Assembly: GCF_017829975.1 (NCBI RefSeq)
Contig: NZ_JAEEGA010000005.1
Coordinates: 62,001 to 126,000, forward strand
Direction of reading: 5' to 3'
DNA from: Vagococcus allomyrinae
GTDB taxonomy: Bacteria; Bacillota; Bacilli; Lactobacillales; Vagococcaceae
Length of the DNA stretch: 64,000 nt
Shown here: positions 46,012 to 54,617 of the stretch, one piece after another
How positions within the stretch are numbered: position 1 is the first letter of the stretch
Layout: the number at the start of each line of letters is the position of its first letter
Translations under genes and position numbers: made by a program
The notes under the pieces: model-generated
What the model saw: the letters and a program-made list of their open reading frames with translations, nothing else
Told to the model about the DNA's origin: nothing
Database searches by the model: none

Positions 46012-46039
46012 GATGATTCCTAAAAGGTATCGTCTTTTT
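46012..46039 (+). terminator. Terminator of small protein A gene
   Basis: GATGATTCCT / AGGTATCGTC stem (one mismatch, one G-U pair) followed by five T. Confidence 0.6.
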
Positions 46040-46101
46040 AATTATTAACCCAGGCTCTACATTATGATAGCGGTAAAGGTCATCACCACTAAGAAAATGC
46101 C

Positions 46102-46118
46102 TCTTGTCACTGACAAGA
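46102..46118 (-). terminator. Hairpin downstream of the second Mga-like gene
   Basis: TCTTGTCACTGACAAGA, a perfect inverted repeat about 80 bp after the Mga-like stop on the minus strand, followed by GCATTTTC. A weak terminator or a protein-binding palindrome. Confidence 0.45.
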
Positions 46119-46198
46119 AGCAACTTTTAGCAGAAGCTGGGCAATTTTTTTCTTAGACTCCTTTTTCCTTTTATTTAATTGGATAGTTCGAGCTACTC

Positions 46199-47689
46199 TT
46201 AAGTTGTCTGTTTCTTTAACTTAGACAAGGTTGTTTTTAAGTTAAATAAGTCCCTATGACTCAGTGGATAATCAATAACCATTGTCGAGTTAGCTACTAT
46301 ATTTGTCGTTAAATTAGTCAAGATAAGATCGGGTATTTGGGAATGGTCAGTCTCTAAAAACTTCAAATTAAAATTGTTTTTAAATTGTTCACAAATGAAT
46401 TCTCTGATACGCATTTCATGAATATCGGATAAATCAGTTTGCAAAGAAATTTTGAGGGGAGGCTCGAAGATTAAAGACATCTGTGTATACGAGACGACCA
46501 TAATATAGACTTGAATCAAATATCGTTCTTCTAAAAACAAACTATTTTGACTAATTAACCACAATTGATGAATAAAGGCCGTCATACGCTCATGGTAGTT
46601 GACAAAATCGGCATAGATACTGTCCATAAAACTGTGACCACTATAATCAAAATCGGCTTGCTTATAAACTTTTGCTGATAGGTGACTTCGAAACAAATAT
46701 AAATAGATTGACTCATAATCCTCTGGTATGATTGGACACATCTTCTCATCGAATTCACGCATCGCTAAGTTAGTGAGAGTTAAAACATCTGATTCTGTCG
46801 ACCTATGGTTTTCAAGAATTTTCTTTTTGAAATGAGGAACCTTATAGACAAATGATTTCATCATGATATTTAATACTAGAAAACGAACCTCTTCATGAGA
46901 GTATATATGAAACGTTTGATATAGATTTTCAACAGCTTTATTTAATTCAAACATATTATCAACAGGCACATATGGTTCCCAATCCGCACGATAACATACG
47001 GTCTCTCCTCGTCTCAGCCTTAGAATATTAATCGCGACCATGTAAGATAACTTTCGTTTCCTCACATGACTTATATCTAGGTGCAAAGTTGTTATCAGTG
47101 AATCGATAGCCGAATTAATTTTAAACGGATCCACTTTATGAAAAGCTTCTGGCCATGGCTCTGATTGAAACAGCATCCAAGACAAACTATAACCAATCAT
47201 TCTAATTTGGGACTCGTCTCCTAGAAGGCGAAAACCACTAACTGACACATCTAACTCAACAGTGTGTAGAAACGCCTTAATCTTGCTTAATGATTGTCTA
47301 ACTGAATGAGCATTCAAGTCCTTTTTTCTTACGTACTCTTGAGTTGAATTATAAGAGCCAAATAGTAGGTCTATTAGTAATTTAACTGTATTGTCCGATT
47401 CATAAATATGGACAGTTAAACATTGAACATTTGTCGGTTGCTTGATCAATAGTTTAACTCCCCTATTTTTTTTCATTTGTAGGACAAAATAAGATTGATT
47501 TGCCTCGTTACATTCTGCTATCAGGTCGTATAAAAGTTGAGTATAGCGTTGAACACTTCGCTCGACTAAGCCGATTTCTTGACTGATTTCTTGTACGGAA
47601 TACCAGCGCTCTTCTTCTGAAATATACGCAATCATATGAAGCAATACCTGATGTTTATTCGTGACTAATTGTTGTAATTTATGGTGCAT
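46199..47689 (-). CDS. Mga-like transcriptional regulator, paralogue 2
   Basis: The 496-aa protein has the same plan as the one encoded at 41939-43474, with winged helix RWYSVQEISQEIGLVERSVQ at about residues 28-47 and the long helical body. A proposed role is control of the island genes around it (acylase, gad, oxdC), by position only. The start follows a GGAGGAGAG-like site. Not overlapping with its neighbours and flanked by long gaps. Confidence 0.85.
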   Translation of the reverse strand: MHHKLQQLVTNKHQVLLHMIAYISEEERWYSVQEISQEIGLVERSVQRYTQLLYDLIAECNEANQSYFVLQMKKNRGVKLLIKQPTNVQCLTVHIYESDNTVKLLIDLLFGSYNSTQEYVRKKDLNAHSVRQSLSKIKAFLHTVELDVSVSGFRLLGDESQIRMIGYSLSWMLFQSEPWPEAFHKVDPFKINSAIDSLITTLHLDISHVRKRKLSYMVAINILRLRRGETVCYRADWEPYVPVDNMFELNKAVENLYQTFHIYSHEEVRFLVLNIMMKSFVYKVPHFKKKILENHRSTESDVLTLTNLAMREFDEKMCPIIPEDYESIYLYLFRSHLSAKVYKQADFDYSGHSFMDSIYADFVNYHERMTAFIHQLWLISQNSLFLEERYLIQVYIMVVSYTQMSLIFEPPLKISLQTDLSDIHEMRIREFICEQFKNNFNLKFLETDHSQIPDLILTNLTTNIVANSTMVIDYPLSHRDLFNLKTTLSKLKKQTT

Positions 47690-48224
47690 ACGCTCTCCTC
47701 CAAATATCTCATTCTAAGTATCAGATAATGTGATGTCCATTTAGACGCGATGCTTTCTTTTAATTTTCAGCCGCAACTCTTTATCACTATGGCTGATAAC
47801 TAAGAGAATTATCTCGCTTCCTATACTATTGTACCATGATGGTTCCTTTCCTATTAATTTTAAACTTCTTTATTCGCGCCAAAGCAAAGATAACGTTTTC
47901 ACTCGTTTATTTGAATAACAACAGGTAGCCGTACCCCCGAATGATTCATTTGTGTCTCAGATTAAAGAGTATCTTAGGCTGTTTTACTCATTAACAATCC
48001 TTTTATTTTGATTGACTCAAGACTATTTGGGCTTAGATAATGACCACCCCCAAAAACAACACGACTTAGCTAAATCGCATTGTTCGGGTTATCACTTAAT
48101 ACTCACACCAACTCATGCTCTAGTGACTTAACTTCCAAGCTAAGTCGGTCCTTATTCAACTGCCACTAAAATCCTGCCTACCTAAACAAAAACTAGTACC
48201 GTTTAAGACTATGGACTCTAGGGC
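47690..48224. other. 535-bp gap, no feature supported
   Basis: No convincing frame. A TATTGTACCATGATGG region near 47826 is the only promoter-like patch, and I do not trust it. Confidence 0.25.
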
Positions 48225-49409
48225 TTAACCTTTGCTTTTTAATTGTTTTAATTCTTCAACGAGTTGGTCAATAACTTGATGGGCATCCTCATCTAAATGT
48301 CCGTCTTTAGCAGCTTTTAGACCTATCAATAATTCTTGATTAAACATGTCTACGAAAGCTTCACCGACGTCCTTTTTTTGTTTCAACTCAGAGATTTTTT
48401 CCACTGGGGAGTTCTCTTTTTTATTCAAGATATTAATATCTTCAGCCTTATCTATCACAAATACTTTAGGGAGACTCCTCGCCAGTAGTTCCTCTGTCAT
48501 CTCTATTTTTGAAATACGAGTATTGTGATAATCGGTATAATAATAGGTTTTGCTATCATTACACATCATCCCTGTGTATTGCGAATAATCTTCTTTGCCA
48601 TCCGCGGTCACGACAATTCCTTTAGGAATTTGAACGGTTGATAAAATTTTAGTGGCATTTGTAACAGCTTCTAATTCGGTTTTAGCTTGATCAATATGCT
48701 CTTTGAAAAACGCTGCTCGCACAAATCTTTCTGGTGGCGTGTAACCCCCTGGTAAACCTAAGGTCCCTGTCCCTTGAGAAAAAGCATGGGAGATGTACTC
48801 ACCAAATTTTTCTGGTTCATATTGTTTTGGTCGAACATTTAGATAGTTACTTAAATTTTCAATATGCCATTCCAAAAGTGGCGTATTAGTCATCACCCCA
48901 ACAGGATTATCTTTTAGATGAAGCATTTTTTGTGTGGGTTCAATTACCATACAGTTCCCTGTGGTATCCGTGACAATCCAATGAAGAGGGGTAATCGTAT
49001 CGATAAGTGGCGCTGCAACGTTGAATAGATTGACTTTAGGTAAGCTTTTTTTTAAATCAGAGATTGATTTGAATTGTCCTAAGGCCCAGGTAATAAATTC
49101 ATGGGGCGCTAGATTGATTTTATCATCCTCCAACTCTTTTTGATAAACAGCTTTTTGCGGCAGGTACAATTCTGCAATCGCTAGACCATGTTCATTCACT
49201 CCGTCTGCTAAAAAATAGGAAGTCCCTAATGATCGTCCTGCACCTAAAACACCGTATTTAGCTTGATGTTCATCATTATCTGCCGCAGATTTCCAATCAT
49301 ATTCTCTAGGTAGATACACAACATTGAAGTCTAATGGAAATGAGTAGTCCATCGTTCTAGCTAATAAATGTTTATTGTCCTTTGTTTGAGTAAAAATACT
49401 TGTACACAT
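48225..49409 (-). CDS. Penicillin V acylase / choloylglycine hydrolase family enzyme, paralogue 1
   Basis: Ntn-hydrolase that cleaves linear amide bonds. The start must be the ATG at 49407-49409, since removal of Met exposes the nucleophile Cys2 (MCTSIFTQTK); the open frame extends four codons upstream. Other expected active-site residues are present: Arg18 and Asp21 (LARTMDYSF), Asn in MTNTPLLEWH and Arg in PPERFVRAAF. The 394 aa include a C-terminal extension of about 60 residues, mostly charged helix, missing from the paralogue at 55987-56988. Whether it hydrolyses bile salts, penicillin V, acyl-homoserine lactones or a peptide-like amide is unknown. A copy of the 19-bp island motif lies upstream. 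Confidence 0.9.
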   Translation of the reverse strand: MCTSIFTQTKDNKHLLARTMDYSFPLDFNVVYLPREYDWKSAADNDEHQAKYGVLGAGRSLGTSYFLADGVNEHGLAIAELYLPQKAVYQKELEDDKINLAPHEFITWALGQFKSISDLKKSLPKVNLFNVAAPLIDTITPLHWIVTDTTGNCMVIEPTQKMLHLKDNPVGVMTNTPLLEWHIENLSNYLNVRPKQYEPEKFGEYISHAFSQGTGTLGLPGGYTPPERFVRAAFFKEHIDQAKTELEAVTNATKILSTVQIPKGIVVTADGKEDYSQYTGMMCNDSKTYYYTDYHNTRISKIEMTEELLARSLPKVFVIDKAEDINILNKKENSPVEKISELKQKKDVGEAFVDMFNQELLIGLKAAKDGHLDEDAHQVIDQLVEELKQLKSKG

Positions 49410-49446
49410 AATTAAACACATCCTCTGTTTTTTTATCTTACACTTA

Positions 49447-49500
49447 ATTATAACTCTTTATTTTCTCAGTAAATCCGTTATTTGTCTTATTTCAAGACAA
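49447..49500 (-). promoter_or_regulatory. Island motif site 1 with promoter of acylase 1
   Basis: TTGTCTTGAAATAAGACAA (49482-49500) is a perfect palindrome with 7-bp arms, 29 bp upstream of TATAAT (49447-49452). The transcript would begin about 30 bp before the ATG. Confidence 0.75.
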
Positions 49501-49698
49501 TTTAACCATCTAAAATTGTTTTTAACCAACGTAGTTCTAACTTGAATCAACCTTCATTTAACTATTGCCAACCATAACTGACATCAACTGGACCGGCTTT
49601 CCCTCACCCAATCCCTCAGTCAAACACTTGTCAAAAAGACTCTTTAATGCTATATTTAATAAACAAAAATGAACATATATATATAAATTCGTTGCTAT

Positions 49699-49724
49699 CA
49701 TTCAGTCAAATTAAGGTGTATAAT
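49699..49724 (+). promoter_or_regulatory. Promoter of small protein B
   Basis: CATTCAGT and TATAAT with 12 bp between them, as for small protein A. The -35 (TATCAT) is weak. Confidence 0.6.
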
Positions 49725-49742
49725 AAAAAAGAAGGAGGGGTT

Positions 49743-50003
49743 ATGATGACTGAATATGAAAAAAAGACAAACCTAGTGTTAGAGTCTATTGCCGAGACTA
49801 TCATGGCGTTAGACGAGACTTTAAGTCAAATTGAAACGTCCCATCAGGAAACTACTAGAACTCGGGAAATGAAAAAATGGTACGAAGAAAAAAAAGCCAT
49901 TCATGAACTAAAAAGACTACTTTATGACAATGGTAAATATAATACTTATGATCCAAATGAACTTAAAAAAACTGAGGCTTATTTTGATATATTCATCAAC
50001 TAA
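49743..50003 (+). CDS. Small protein B, member of the three-copy island family
   Basis: The 86-aa protein resembles small protein A throughout: VLESIAETIMALDETLSQIE, then TREMKKWYEEKKAIHELKRL and a shared end FDIFIN / FDKLIN. The ATG at 49743 follows GAAGGAGGGG; the open frame extends 32 codons upstream across the promoter and is not likely used. No known domain. It lies divergently from acylase 1, about 330 bp apart. Confidence 0.85.
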   Translation: MMTEYEKKTNLVLESIAETIMALDETLSQIETSHQETTRTREMKKWYEEKKAIHELKRLLYDNGKYNTYDPNELKKTEAYFDIFIN

Positions 50004-50532
50004 ACTTCATTTATGCTAAAGGTTTGTCCCTTCTTATTAAATAAGAGTTCACTTAACTTGCTAATCCTAAACTAGTCCCCTGTCCCCTAACCATGTCATT
50101 ACTACTGATGTAAATGGTTAGCTTATTTTTTTAAAAGCCAATAATCCACCTATTAATAATAATTTATTAAACATTATTTCGGATAAACTAATGTTTAGTA
50201 GGGGACAATTAATGAATCCACATTATGAAGTTTGTTTCTTTATCGTACAGCCTCTCTTCAATAATGGGTTCTAATCAATTCCTTAAGCAGAATCTATGAC
50301 ACATACTTTTTTTAGCCATAGCTTATAGCGCCATAGTCCTCTTAGTAGGTCAGGGCGCGTATTTAATTTCCACTTTTTTTTTGTTAACTAGTCGACGTAG
50401 GTTTGTTCCGATAATGACTCTTTGTCCAAACTTACTACCGACCTAGTCAAAAAATTGAATTTTGTCAATTTTTGCCGAAAACCACCTCAACCATAGTAGC
50501 TGATTGCAACAACCAACAAATTATTGGGCTCG
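50004..50532. other. 529-bp gap without supported features
   Basis: A/T-rich sequence with no convincing frame; possibly decayed genes. Confidence 0.3.
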
Positions 50533-50780
50533 CTATCTTTTATTTTCCTTGGCAGCTCGATTACCTAAAATAAAAATACTAGCTAGGATGTCAAAGCCAG
50601 CGGTCATGTAAATGGCCGAACCACCAACAAAATTGACAAACCCTAATTTCGCTAAGAAACTATGGCCCAAACAAACTAAATTGAGCCGTAAGCCTAATGA
50701 GTAAACCTACGTAATAGGATACTTAAAAATCACAATAAAAAGCAACATAACAATCATTCCAGAATACTGACAGTCTAAGA
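50533..50780 (-). pseudogene. Possible decayed membrane protein
   Basis: The minus frame reads YSGMIVMLLFIVIFKYPIT, then a stop, then LGLRLNLVCLGHSFLAKLGF and GGSAIYMTAGFDILASIFIL and ends at a TAG at 50533-50535. The codon pattern is coding-like on both sides of the stop, which suggests the tail of a disrupted integral membrane protein. I do not recognise the family. Confidence 0.4.
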
Positions 50781-50900
50781 CTGACCATATAGAGTGAAGT
50801 GACTATGCTGCACAATTGATTAAGCGTAAACTCGGACTAAAACAAACAACTTTCTCTTTGAGAGCGAATGATTGATTTTCTTAAAAAATTAACTTAAAAC

Positions 50901-51602
50901 TTACACTGGATCAACCCCTTCTTGTGTTTCTTCGTTTTTTATCAATTTAATCGTTAAGGCTACAACAAGTAAGATTCCAGCTGTCACCCATAAGGCTTTC
51001 TCTGCCCAGTGAATAGTTAAGAAGGTGCCTAAAAATCCCCCAAAGGCGAAACCTAGCAGGACTAAAAAGAATAGACCTGAGTTTTTTAAAGCATTTTCTT
51101 TTCTAAAAAAGGCTTGCGCTAGATAACTGAATGCTAATTGAACGACCAAAGTGACCGCTACATTACCATATAACATACCATCTATTTTGTGAAAGGCGTT
51201 CCCTTGCATGCCTGCTAAAAATGAAATGGTCATGCAGACAAACGTTAAACCAACAAGTTGATTAATCCCTGTAAAGCCGAGCAAAAAAAGAATAACTCCC
51301 TCTATCAGTAATATTTCAAAAGTCCATGTTTTATGTCGACTCTCCGATTTTTTTTGTAAAATTGCGGTCACTGCTGACCCTAGACCAAAGCAAAGAATAG
51401 TCAAAGCAATGGCACTAAACTTTGTCATGTCTCTCATAGTGAGGGTCTGCCCTAATAAAATAATATTTCCTGACATCACTGTACTAAACGATTTAGCAGT
51501 AAAATAGGTATAACCATCCATCGATCCCGCTGCAATGGCCAAAATAAAAGCAATCATCGGCCTTTCCATCAACGGATATCTTGTTTTTTCCATACTATTC
51601 AT
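50901..51602 (-). CDS. YoaK/DUF1275 family membrane protein
   Basis: The 233-aa protein has six hydrophobic segments. MIAFILAIAAGSMDGYTYFT and FSTVMSGNIILLGQTL near the N-terminus, the MSGN motif and AFHKIDGMLYGNVAVTLVVQ in the middle are characteristic of DUF1275. The physiological role is unknown; some members are linked to stress or transport. It is the last gene of the minus-strand series from acylase 2 on, 37 bases after the flavodoxin-like gene. Confidence 0.85.
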   Translation of the reverse strand: MNSMEKTRYPLMERPMIAFILAIAAGSMDGYTYFTAKSFSTVMSGNIILLGQTLTMRDMTKFSAIALTILCFGLGSAVTAILQKKSESRHKTWTFEILLIEGVILFLLGFTGINQLVGLTFVCMTISFLAGMQGNAFHKIDGMLYGNVAVTLVVQLAFSYLAQAFFRKENALKNSGLFFLVLLGFAFGGFLGTFLTIHWAEKALWVTAGILLVVALTIKLIKNEETQEGVDPV

Positions 51603-51639
51603 CTCGATAACTCCTTTCGGTATCTTTTACTTCTATCAC

Positions 51640-52269
51640 TTAGTAACCAAAAACGTCTGAAATTCTAAAAATTTTGGTCTTCTTCTCGTCTTTATTCTGA
51701 TGCTTTAGATGTCTCGTTAATTCAATAAATGGTATCAGATGCTCCTCTAACGCGGAGCGGATAAAAAAAGTGTTGTAAGGCTTCTCGTGATTCATAATAA
51801 AGCTAACACCATAGGGATTTTGATAACCAGATGTCAAGTTAGTTGATACGATCAAACAGCCCCACTGCATTGCCACGCTATACAATTGTTCCAAGGTCTT
51901 TTCTGTTCCACCATGAACTAATCCGCCAGTTACAATCCCAGTAAAGGGTTTATCCACAAATATTCCGTTTACTGCGTCTTCATGATAACAATCTATGAAG
52001 TATTTGGTAGCCGCGGACATCATCCCTGTATGAATGGGGCTAGCAATAACATAGCTATCAGCCCATTCCATGTCTTCTTTCCTTACTAGTTCATAGTCAT
52101 GTGACAGATTTTTCGCAGCAAAGGGGAGCTGAGAGCTTTCACCCCTCACTTGTTCCATACGCCTGATACGGTAATGAATCGACTGATTAGCAAAAATACT
52201 AGCTGCTTCTTTTGCAATTTCTACATTCGTTTGAAAAACACTATCAAAAACATATAATAAATTTATCAT
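51640..52269 (-). CDS. Flavodoxin-like NAD(P)H-dependent oxidoreductase family protein
   Basis: The 209-aa protein starts MINLLYVFDSVFQTNVEIAK, a flavodoxin-type first strand without the usual glycine loop, and contains WADSYVIASPIHTGMMSAAT and GIVTGGLVHGGTEKTLEQLY, typical of the WrbA/NADPH-dependent FMN reductase group (substrate-binding and flavin loops). Substrate unknown. It is separated from oxdC by a strong hairpin. Confidence 0.75.
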   Translation of the reverse strand: MINLLYVFDSVFQTNVEIAKEAASIFANQSIHYRIRRMEQVRGESSQLPFAAKNLSHDYELVRKEDMEWADSYVIASPIHTGMMSAATKYFIDCYHEDAVNGIFVDKPFTGIVTGGLVHGGTEKTLEQLYSVAMQWGCLIVSTNLTSGYQNPYGVSFIMNHEKPYNTFFIRSALEEHLIPFIELTRHLKHQNKDEKKTKIFRISDVFGY

Positions 52270-52284
52270 CTATTTCACCTCTAT

Positions 52285-52323
52285 AGGCAAAATAGAGTAG
52301 CCGGCTAATACTCTATTTTGCCT
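52285..52323 (-). terminator. Strong hairpin after oxdC
   Basis: AGGCAAAATAGAGTA / TACTCTATTTTGCCT, a perfect 15-bp stem with a 9-base loop, 12 bases after the oxdC stop. No clear T-run follows on the minus strand, so it is a partial terminator or mRNA stabiliser. Confidence 0.65.
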
Positions 52324-52334
52324 GATTTAGTTGG

Positions 52335-53498
52335 TTAATCTGGTTTATGGTACCAGACAACTGGTTCTGGTATATCAGGATTTGGTAAGGTTTCTGCCAT
52401 TTGTTTCGTTAGGTTCAAATGATCGGCCACCATCTGAGAGGGTGAAGAACCTAACCATTTGTTGAGGGAAATATCTGAATATTCTGCGTGTTTAAAGATC
52501 TCTACGAATACTAATGGTTCATCACCAATATTTTGAACATAGTGTCCGGCAACAATTGGGACAACCCCAACATCACCCGCTTGATAATTAAAGGTTCGTG
52601 AAAGCCCAGCCGAATTAAAGACAGTCATTTTAGCTTTTCCTTGAATGTAGTACTGCCACTCTGCGGCTTTAGGATGCCAATGAAGTTCTCTCATTCCTCC
52701 CGGTTCAACTTCAACAAAGGCGGCTGAGATTGTTGTAGCTGCTGGGAAGGTATTTACGTCAACAATTCTGACGCGTCCTGCTTCCGATTCGATTGGTTTT
52801 ACCGTATCCATATGTAAGGTAAAAGGAGAGGGAATCTCTCCATTAATATTTGGTCGTTCCACCTGGGCAATCGACTCTGGAATATTAGCTTTGAAAATAT
52901 ATTTTTCTTCTTTAGGAAGACATTCGATATCAGCTTCTGTTTTCTTGAAATTAGCAGCCACAATATCTGGTGGTGTATGTGCCAACCAATCAGATAATAG
53001 GAACGTATTATTTTCAGAAAAGTCTGCTTCACTGAAGACAAGTAAAAATTCACAACCTTGATCTAAGGCTTGAATAGAATGAGGCACACCAGCTTCAAAG
53101 TTCCATAAGTCCCCTGCTTTGATATCATCTATAAATGACCGGCCGTATTCATCAATACCAGTTACTCTAGCATTGCCATACAACATTAGTCCCCATTCGG
53201 CTTCTTTGTGCCAGTGCATTTCTCGATAGGCACCTGGCTCAAGACTCATATTAACACCGGCGACATCTTCGGAAATCGGGAAGTCCCGATTGGTGATTTC
53301 CCTTGTCCACCCCCCTTCTTCTAAACGTTGATGAGAATCAGAATAGCTAAATCTTAAATTTGGCATAGTACCATGATCTGTAGCAGGCGGGACTAAAATA
53401 TTAGGATTTTCTTTATCACGATTAATATTTCTTGGGCCATGGTCTTTCCACCCTTTGCCATCACTTTCTCTGTATGGATTTAAATTTTCATCATTCAT
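52335..53498 (-). CDS. oxdC: Bicupin oxalate decarboxylase
   Basis: Converts oxalate to formate and CO2, consuming a proton, with Mn2+ in each cupin. The 387-aa protein has two cupin domains, with metal ligands in YREMHWHKEAEWGLMLYG (first) and MRELHWHPKAAEWQYYIQGK (second). The lid loop reads FSENNTFLLSDWLAHTPPD; the SENxT form with Glu is the mark of decarboxylases as against oxidases. It begins MNDENLNPYRESDG without a signal peptide. It follows the third small island protein by 18 bases. A role in acid tolerance is likely by analogy with Bacillus OxdC. Confidence 0.93.
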   Translation of the reverse strand: MNDENLNPYRESDGKGWKDHGPRNINRDKENPNILVPPATDHGTMPNLRFSYSDSHQRLEEGGWTREITNRDFPISEDVAGVNMSLEPGAYREMHWHKEAEWGLMLYGNARVTGIDEYGRSFIDDIKAGDLWNFEAGVPHSIQALDQGCEFLLVFSEADFSENNTFLLSDWLAHTPPDIVAANFKKTEADIECLPKEEKYIFKANIPESIAQVERPNINGEIPSPFTLHMDTVKPIESEAGRVRIVDVNTFPAATTISAAFVEVEPGGMRELHWHPKAAEWQYYIQGKAKMTVFNSAGLSRTFNYQAGDVGVVPIVAGHYVQNIGDEPLVFVEIFKHAEYSDISLNKWLGSSPSQMVADHLNLTKQMAETLPNPDIPEPVVWYHKPD

Positions 53499-53516
53499 GC
53501 AGATTTCCCTCTTTTC

Positions 53517-53780
53517 TTAATAAATCGTTTGATTGTATTCACCAGGAAACATATAACTATTGTATTCACCCATAAAAATCTGGTATTCTGCTGAATCAAA
53601 TTCATCGTAACTCGTTGCTTCACTCAAGATTTTTTTTATCTCGTGAACGGCTTTCTTTTGTTCGTACCAACCTTTTACCTTGTTGTCTTTCCCTTTTAGC
53701 TTTTCTAAAGTGCTTTCTAAATCGTCAACTGTTTTAGCAATTTTATTTAACGCTGTGCGTTCTTGAGTTTCTATTGTCAT
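53517..53780 (-). CDS. Small protein C, diverged member of the island family
   Basis: The 87-aa protein has a TALNKIAKTVDDLESTLEKL helix and the core VKGWYEQKKAVHEIKKILSE, matching small proteins A and B at about residues 40-60, but the C-terminus differs (GEYNSYMFPGEYNQTIY). Start ATG 53778-53780 follows a GAGAGGAAT site. Encoded just upstream of oxdC, in the same direction, so it is probably cotranscribed with it. Function unknown. Confidence 0.8.
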   Translation of the reverse strand: MTIETQERTALNKIAKTVDDLESTLEKLKGKDNKVKGWYEQKKAVHEIKKILSEATSYDEFDSAEYQIFMGEYNSYMFPGEYNQTIY

Positions 53781-53938
53781 GTTAATATTCCTCTCTTTTT
53801 ATCCATTAAAATAAGATTTCTCAAATTTAACCAGTTTCGTACTTTTATAGCATTTTCTAGTCTGCTCTAACTATTCATTAGAAAGAATGTGAAGGTCTAT
53901 CACCACTACCTCACATCTCTTATTTCGATTAACAGCTA

Positions 53939-54604
53939 TTAACTAGCAGGTGTTAGTGGCAAGTTAACAACATATTCATGATCTACTTTGTCTTTATCGC
54001 TGTCTTTATGACGACCCTCAAATTTTAGGTTCATCTCTTTAATAGAATCAATTTCGTTTGCTTTATCGAATTTAAAGTAGATAAAGCCGTCTTTTTTCTT
54101 GTCTTTTGTAAAGACATCATCCCAGTAATCAGCAAAATGTTCAGCTTTAATGTGAGTACCATCTTCAAGCACCAAAGCTGCCTCATTAGGTTTTAAATGA
54201 ATGTCATCCCCGCCTTTATTTTCCAATGTATAGTGCATGGAAACTAAACCTTTGAAGTCTTCGTTATTTTCGTCTGTATACTTGTCTACTTCTACAACTT
54301 TGACTTTGTCAATTTCCAACTGCACATCATCCCAGCTATCGTCTTTATAGTCAGTTTTGTAGGTTACTTCTAACTTAACTTTCGGATCATTTTTCCCTGT
54401 GACAATTTCTTTGAAGCTACCATCATCTTTTAAATCTATATTTTGCTCCATTAATTCGCCACCGTCTGATAAAGACGTCGACATTTCGGTAACTTCTCCG
54501 TCTTCAATTTTTCCTTTTGTTTCTTCTTTAGAACATGCTCCTAAAATTCCTACTGTCAATAAAACTGTCACTGCTAATCCTGTCATATATTTTGCTTTCA
54601 TCAT
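53939..54604 (-). CDS. DUF5067-like lipoprotein
   Basis: The 221-aa protein has a lipobox (VGILGACSKEE, Cys about residue 24) and a mature part with the layout of DUF5067 proteins: a beta-sandwich carrying FKGLVSMHYTLENKGGDDIH and YFKFDKANEIDSI. It is a surface lipoprotein of unknown role, 13 bases downstream of gadB and within the acid island series. Confidence 0.8.
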   Translation of the reverse strand: MMKAKYMTGLAVTVLLTVGILGACSKEETKGKIEDGEVTEMSTSLSDGGELMEQNIDLKDDGSFKEIVTGKNDPKVKLEVTYKTDYKDDSWDDVQLEIDKVKVVEVDKYTDENNEDFKGLVSMHYTLENKGGDDIHLKPNEAALVLEDGTHIKAEHFADYWDDVFTKDKKKDGFIYFKFDKANEIDSIKEMNLKFEGRHKDSDKDKVDHEYVVNLPLTPAS

Positions 54605-54617
54605 AATCTCTCCTCTT

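Noticed and set aside
50441-50480. AATTGAATTTTGTCAATTTT region as a further island motif site
   Set aside because: Only the GTCAATTT part matches; the palindrome and the spacing to a -10 are missing.
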